A stretch of DNA of 8,138 nucleotides from Chloroflexota bacterium (GTDB taxonomy: Bacteria > Chloroflexota > Dehalococcoidia > Lucifugimonadales > JADFKI01): NCBI GenBank assembly GCA_009838595.1, contig VXRI01000311.1, positions 1 to 8,138 of the forward strand, written 5' to 3'. The translations under genes were made by a program, and so were the position numbers. Shown here in pieces: positions 4,664-8,138 of this stretch. Position 1 is the stretch's first letter; each line of letters begins with the position of its first letter. The notes below the pieces were generated by a model that had not been told where the DNA came from, searched no databases, and saw only the letters and a program-made list of their open reading frames with translations.

Positions 4664-6370
4664 CTAAGTCCTTCCCAGCCTTCCTTGCATCGGCCTGCCG
4701 GTGTAAGGATCTGCTAGCGGCGGTAATGAAGGAAGACGCGGATTTTCCTCAAATAGGTCTTCGATTGACCAGAGTTGCACCTTAGGATAATTGTACGCGC
4801 CAAATGAAACTTGGCCCTGTCTAGCGCATTCTGCCCGCGCTTCTCGTGAATTAACTTGGCTGACTGTAATGAATACTCCCAAGGCGGCTTCTTCTCGCTG
4901 CACCGTGTGAAGAAAGTCGCGTAGTTGACCCAACACAAACGCACCGCCCTTAACTTGTGCGATTACTAAGTCGGATGCGCCTTCATCGGGCATTTGAAGC
5001 AATCGGCCTCGACCGTCTATCCCATGGTCTCCCGTCCTAACTTCGTTAGGAACTAGCCCGGGTATGCGCGTAATTGCCCATGCTTCAAAATCCAGTGGGC
5101 TAGTCTGCGCGAAACGGCGCGCACTGGATATTGATGTAGGGATGCCCTGTATTGGAAACGTCGTGCCGGTCTGTACATTTAATCGGTCTGCGGCGATGTC
5201 TATCATCTGCGCAGAAATATCTATCCCCACCCACCTGCGTCTCACCTTCTCCGCCGCTACAACAGTAGTGCCTCCCCCGCAAAACGGATCCAGCACGATA
5301 CCGCCTTCTGAACTTGAGGCACTTATCAGTCGCTCGACAAGTTCAAAACGCATCTGAGTTGGATAGCCGCGGTACTCAACATTGCCGCCCCATTCGCTAA
5401 AATTAGTGAACCCCATAGGCGCCAAAATTAAGTCCTGGGGAGGTGTGCCTTGGTCCGCTGCCGCGTACCGCTTTAACCCTGGCCAATATCCTGTTGTAGG
5501 ATGTTGAATCAGCCCTGCGTTATCTAAGGCGTCAAGCCTGTCTAACACACCTTCTATCTGCCTGTATCCCGATATGAAGTGTTCATCTATGAAGCGAGCG
5601 TATCCTCTGTTCCTTGGAGGTGCCCAATGTCGCCCGCGAGCCGTGGGATCATAGCCAGACCATACCCGCCCGCTTTCTCCGTCCGATGTTCCCGCGCCAG
5701 TCAGGTTGTCCGACCGATAGCGCCCGAAGTCGTCAGTACGCGAATATGACCTCTCGGCGTCGCTTGCGCTTCGCTCTATCCTAATCGCATCGCCATCCCA
5801 ATAGAATTGTGACCGGTCTTTGGCAAAGTACAGAATGTGGTCGGTTATCCTGCCATAGCGGTTAGCGTCGTTGTGCGATGTTGCGCGCCTCCAGACCACA
5901 TCATTAAGGTAATTATGAGTTCCGTAAATCCCGTCCATCAACACCTTTAGATAGTGAATTGCCGTGGAGTCACAATGCAGATAGATGCTTCCTGTTGATT
6001 TCAACAGGCGTCGCATTTCTGCCAATCGCTCGCCCATGTATGAGATATACGCCAACATTCCACTTGGACCGAGTAGGCTGTACAGCGCCCTTACTGCATT
6101 GATGGCAGGATGAGCGGTTGCGCGGCTAAGTGCGTCGACTCGTGACTGTGCCGTCGCGTCCCAAGTCCAGGTATCCTGAAACGCGCGCAACTGAGCCGGA
6201 ATTCCGTTCTCAGTACCAAATATTATGTTGTAATTTGCATTGCTGTTGAATGGAGGATCCAGGTAAATCAAGTCAACAGAGGCGTCTTCCCAGTTCCTCA
6301 TCCAATCCAGGCAATCTCCGTAATATAGCGTATTAGAGCGAAGTGATTCATCTGTCAGATGATCAATCAT
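4664..6370 (-). CDS. Single-chain DNA methyltransferase (N4/N6 amino, beta-class order) fused to a C-terminal Mrr-like PD-(D/E)XK nuclease domain
   Basis: A 568-residue protein. The methyltransferase comes first with motif IV D38-P39-P40-F41 (catalytic), a variable probable target-recognition region (about 190-315), then motif X (GYPTQ, 335-339) and motif I D361-P362-F363 with C364-GGGT, followed by the GID element (382-384). This IV-before-I order defines the beta class, methylating exocyclic N6 of adenine or N4 of cytosine with AdoMet. From about 420 a second domain resembles the Mrr catalytic domain: FEAW (428-431), GDHGIDG (447-453) with D452, then QVKGG (472-476) with Q472 and K474 in the QxK form, a GVFIT strand (498-502), and a terminal VQLWSIEDLF (531-540). 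It could therefore modify and cleave DNA from one chain without a separate specificity subunit. Its start lies 11 nt after the malate synthase stop, with an SD overlapping that stop. Base composition is lower in GC than its neighbours, suggesting transfer. Fold assignments are confident; active restriction is inferred. Confidence 0.88.
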   Translation of the reverse strand: MIDHLTDESLRSNTLYYGDCLDWMRNWEDASVDLIYLDPPFNSNANYNIIFGTENGIPAQLRAFQDTWTWDATAQSRVDALSRATAHPAINAVRALYSLLGPSGMLAYISYMGERLAEMRRLLKSTGSIYLHCDSTAIHYLKVLMDGIYGTHNYLNDVVWRRATSHNDANRYGRITDHILYFAKDRSQFYWDGDAIRIERSASDAERSYSRTDDFGRYRSDNLTGAGTSDGESGRVWSGYDPTARGRHWAPPRNRGYARFIDEHFISGYRQIEGVLDRLDALDNAGLIQHPTTGYWPGLKRYAAADQGTPPQDLILAPMGFTNFSEWGGNVEYRGYPTQMRFELVERLISASSSEGGIVLDPFCGGGTTVVAAEKVRRRWVGIDISAQMIDIAADRLNVQTGTTFPIQGIPTSISSARRFAQTSPLDFEAWAITRIPGLVPNEVRTGDHGIDGRGRLLQMPDEGASDLVIAQVKGGAFVLGQLRDFLHTVQREEAALGVFITVSQVNSREARAECARQGQVSFGAYNYPKVQLWSIEDLFEENPRLPSLPPLADPYTGRPMQGRLGRT

Positions 6371-6379
6371 ATCCTGTTA

Positions 6380-6383
6380 TCCT
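6380..6383 (-). promoter_or_regulatory. Shine-Dalgarno overlapping the upstream gene's stop codon
   Basis: On the minus strand the malate synthase stop TAG (6384-6382) is part of TAGGA. The AGGA at 6383-6380 lies 9 nt before the methyltransferase ATG at 6370. A second AGGA at 6375-6372 is too close (1 nt) to serve well. The arrangement implies translation of the methyltransferase is coupled to termination on the malate synthase message. Confidence 0.6.
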
Positions 6384-8091
6384 AAAACGCGTCGTCTTCA
6401 CCCGCAATTCGCTCGAAATCCGCGTGCGTATATGTCCCCAAACTGCGGAAGTTTAGCTCGGTGTAATTCTTAATCCAGCGCAGAGATACCTTGTACGCCT
6501 TGTTGTATCGCTCTTCCTGCTCGTGGTACGCGGCAAGCGCCGCTTCGTCTTCCGGCGCTACGGCTGCCTTGCGGTACTTGAGGATGTCGGCTAGCTCGTC
6601 CTGCATGAACTGTTTGGCGAGCGCGAGGTCGTGCGCTTGCTCGGTATCCTCGCATACCGCGCCATGAATGATTCGTTGCCCCATCTGCGCTACGGATATG
6701 CGCCCGGTGGCGAGGTCTTCCATCAGCGCGGGATGCGCGCCTGGCTTGCCTTCAAGGCTGTCGATGCCTTTCGCGCCGCGTCCCGTGAGCCAGCCTTCGA
6801 CATACTCGATTATCATACGGGCGTTGCGCCGCGACCCAGCCGCCGTAATGGGACCTTCCGGACGCTCAATGCTCACCGGGTAGTTGTCCGGATTAGTCAT
6901 CTCTTCGCTGGGCTGCCAGGCGTCCGTGATGTATTCCTTGAACGGGTCGCTCGCTGTCTTCATGTGGAAAATGTGCGCCACCCAGCCGCGCAAGAAGCCT
7001 TGCTGCGCCTCCCACACCTTGTCGGCGCGAATCGACGCTGCGGCGATTTCGTTCACCTCGTTGTCGCGGCTCGGTAGTGCTGTCGCCATTCCGCCGATGG
7101 GCACCGCGCCGCGCCTGAGGCACACTGCCACCAGACGGCGGAATATGTTCGCCATGAAGTCGGTCGTCTTGATGTCCACTCCGAACCTGTCAGGCCAAAC
7201 CATATCAGGGTCATTCATAATGTATTCTAGGATGCTCGCCTTCAAGTCCCAGCGCGCGGCGTTCAGACCCGCCGCGTATGGGCCTAGTTCGTGCATCAGA
7301 TCGTCCATTATGTACACGGCAGGCAGCGATTCCACGAGGAAAATCCCGCGTATCACGGCGTCGTCCGGGTATCCCAGATGCTCGCTGCTAAATGCGAAGA
7401 AGTCGCGATAGAGCGCCGCCTCTTCGACCAGTTCAGTCTTCGGCAGGTAGAAATACAAGCCCTGTCCGCGCTCGACCTGCGCCTTGCCGCCGTAGGCGAA
7501 TGTGAGCGCCATACCCAATATAGTCGCGGGTATTGGATTGCCGTCCACAGTGAAATCGGCTTCGTCGAGATGCCAGCCGCGCTCGCGGTGCATGAAGAAC
7601 GGAGTGTCGCCGTCCGCGATGGTGTATGTGCGGCCGCGCACCGGGTTGTGGAACGACAGCGTGCGCTCCGTGATGCCGAGCCGGTTGCGCGCAGCGCTCA
7701 ACGTGTCCACCAGGCGATGTCCGCCGGAGTCCTCGTCATCGTCTAGGTAGCCAACCGCGCGCTCGCCTTCCGGACCGGGATTGACTGCGTTGATCGCCAT
7801 ATTCGTGATGGACACGGGCCCCGAAATCTCGATGCCGGGCAGACGCAGGTCGCCAGGAACTTCCGGCACTTGCCAGTCGCCGTCCGCCGCGGAATCGGGC
7901 AGGAATGTGGGCATAATGCCCTCGTCAAGCGCCTTGCGGAGTATCGCCTCTCGCTTATCGCGCACTTCCTGCACTCGATCGGCGAACTTGTCATACGCAG
8001 CCACGACATAATCGAGAAATGCGGGCGTCAGCAGGTCTTCTGCGCCTTCGATTTGGGCGTACCTAACCCTGCTGCTTGCTGTGCTTACCAT
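6382..8091 (-). CDS. aceB: Malate synthase (A-type, divergent)
   Basis: A 569-residue enzyme predicted to condense glyoxylate with acetyl-CoA to malate in the cytoplasm, the second step of the glyoxylate bypass. Recognisable elements run in the family order: LTPAFLDYV near 21-29; FLPDS at 63-67; GPVSITNMAINAVN (91-104); DDEDS (118-122) aligning with the family's FEDS; RGWHL (171-175) with the glyoxylate-binding R171; YFYLPKTE (213-220); VESLPA (253-258) with Mg ligand E254; GLNAARWDL (275-283) with Mg ligand D282; RRGAVPIGGMA (326-336); and MEDLATGRIS (457-466), where D459 fits the catalytic base. It is slightly longer than typical 530-540-residue A-type enzymes, and several signatures are altered. 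AGGAG at 8098-8102 lies 6 nt before the ATG. No isocitrate lyase is in the window, so glyoxylate may come from elsewhere. Use of another acyl-CoA cannot be excluded. Confidence 0.85.
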   Translation of the reverse strand: MVSTASSRVRYAQIEGAEDLLTPAFLDYVVAAYDKFADRVQEVRDKREAILRKALDEGIMPTFLPDSAADGDWQVPEVPGDLRLPGIEISGPVSITNMAINAVNPGPEGERAVGYLDDDEDSGGHRLVDTLSAARNRLGITERTLSFHNPVRGRTYTIADGDTPFFMHRERGWHLDEADFTVDGNPIPATILGMALTFAYGGKAQVERGQGLYFYLPKTELVEEAALYRDFFAFSSEHLGYPDDAVIRGIFLVESLPAVYIMDDLMHELGPYAAGLNAARWDLKASILEYIMNDPDMVWPDRFGVDIKTTDFMANIFRRLVAVCLRRGAVPIGGMATALPSRDNEVNEIAAASIRADKVWEAQQGFLRGWVAHIFHMKTASDPFKEYITDAWQPSEEMTNPDNYPVSIERPEGPITAAGSRRNARMIIEYVEGWLTGRGAKGIDSLEGKPGAHPALMEDLATGRISVAQMGQRIIHGAVCEDTEQAHDLALAKQFMQDELADILKYRKAAVAPEDEAALAAYHEQEERYNKAYKVSLRWIKNYTELNFRSLGTYTHADFERIAGEDDAF

Positions 8092-8138
8092 TGGATTCTC
8101 CTGTTGATGGACCAGATTCTGTGATGAGAATATGTGAC
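8092..8138 (-). other. Upstream leader of malate synthase, cut by the window edge
   Basis: Only 47 nt of upstream sequence are present. They contain the AGGAG ribosome binding site (8098-8102 on the plus-strand numbering) and no convincing promoter hexamers. The promoter and any upstream gene lie outside the window. Confidence 0.5.

Noticed and set aside
4664..6370. Mobile element or prophage carrying the methyltransferase
   Set aside because: No integrase, transposase, phage gene, terminal inverted repeat or target-site duplication could be found at either edge; the only support is base composition.
6884..7411. Plus-strand open frame of 175 codons inside malate synthase
   Set aside because: It is antisense to a gene with clear catalytic motifs; the serine/arginine-rich translation is typical of a GC-rich shadow frame.

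Overview
This window of a moderately GC-rich bacterial chromosome carries seven complete protein genes. Five lie on the + strand: an OsmC-type redox protein, an RraA/HMG-aldolase-like lyase, a D-2-hydroxyacid dehydrogenase, a small cupin and a thiamine-diphosphate (ThDP) enzyme. Two lie on the - strand and converge on them: a malate synthase and, directly downstream of it, a DNA methyltransferase fused to an Mrr-like nuclease domain. No rRNA, tRNA, CRISPR array, transposase or integrase was found. Nearly every gene has a good purine-rich Shine-Dalgarno 6-9 nt from its start, so this is a bacterium using standard SD initiation. The mix of RraA-like, cupin and ThDP genes with a divergent malate synthase reminds me of uncultured Chloroflexota (SAR202/Dehalococcoidia-like), but that is a weak inference and nothing here is a taxonomic marker.

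Layout. 1-141 is a leader with a possible promoter, followed by osmC-like 142-576. 577-786 is non-coding and holds an extended -10-like promoter, followed by the RraA-family gene 787-1479. A 62-nt gap leads to the dehydrogenase 1542-2516. 2517-2639 is AT-richer and contains degenerate TCAGTTRTC-type repeats, followed by the cupin 2640-2951. A long hairpin (2962-3011) separates the cupin from the ThDP enzyme 3040-4659. Only 4 nt separate that stop codon from the stop of the convergent methyltransferase-nuclease gene (4664-6370), which is preceded by malate synthase (6382-8091) with an 11-nt gap.

How the genes may work together. The + strand block from 787 to 4659 looks like a small catabolic set acting on 2-oxo/2-hydroxy acids: an aldolase or decarboxylase that typically yields pyruvate, a 2-oxoacid/2-hydroxyacid oxidoreductase, a metal-binding cupin, and a ThDP carboligase/decarboxylase. 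Malate synthase on the other strand would use glyoxylate. The exact substrates cannot be read from the sequence. The most unusual element is the single-chain methyltransferase-nuclease: it has lower GC than its neighbours, and its ribosome binding site is built over the malate synthase stop codon. This suggests a restriction-modification-type gene acquired into, and expressed from, a central-metabolism transcript.
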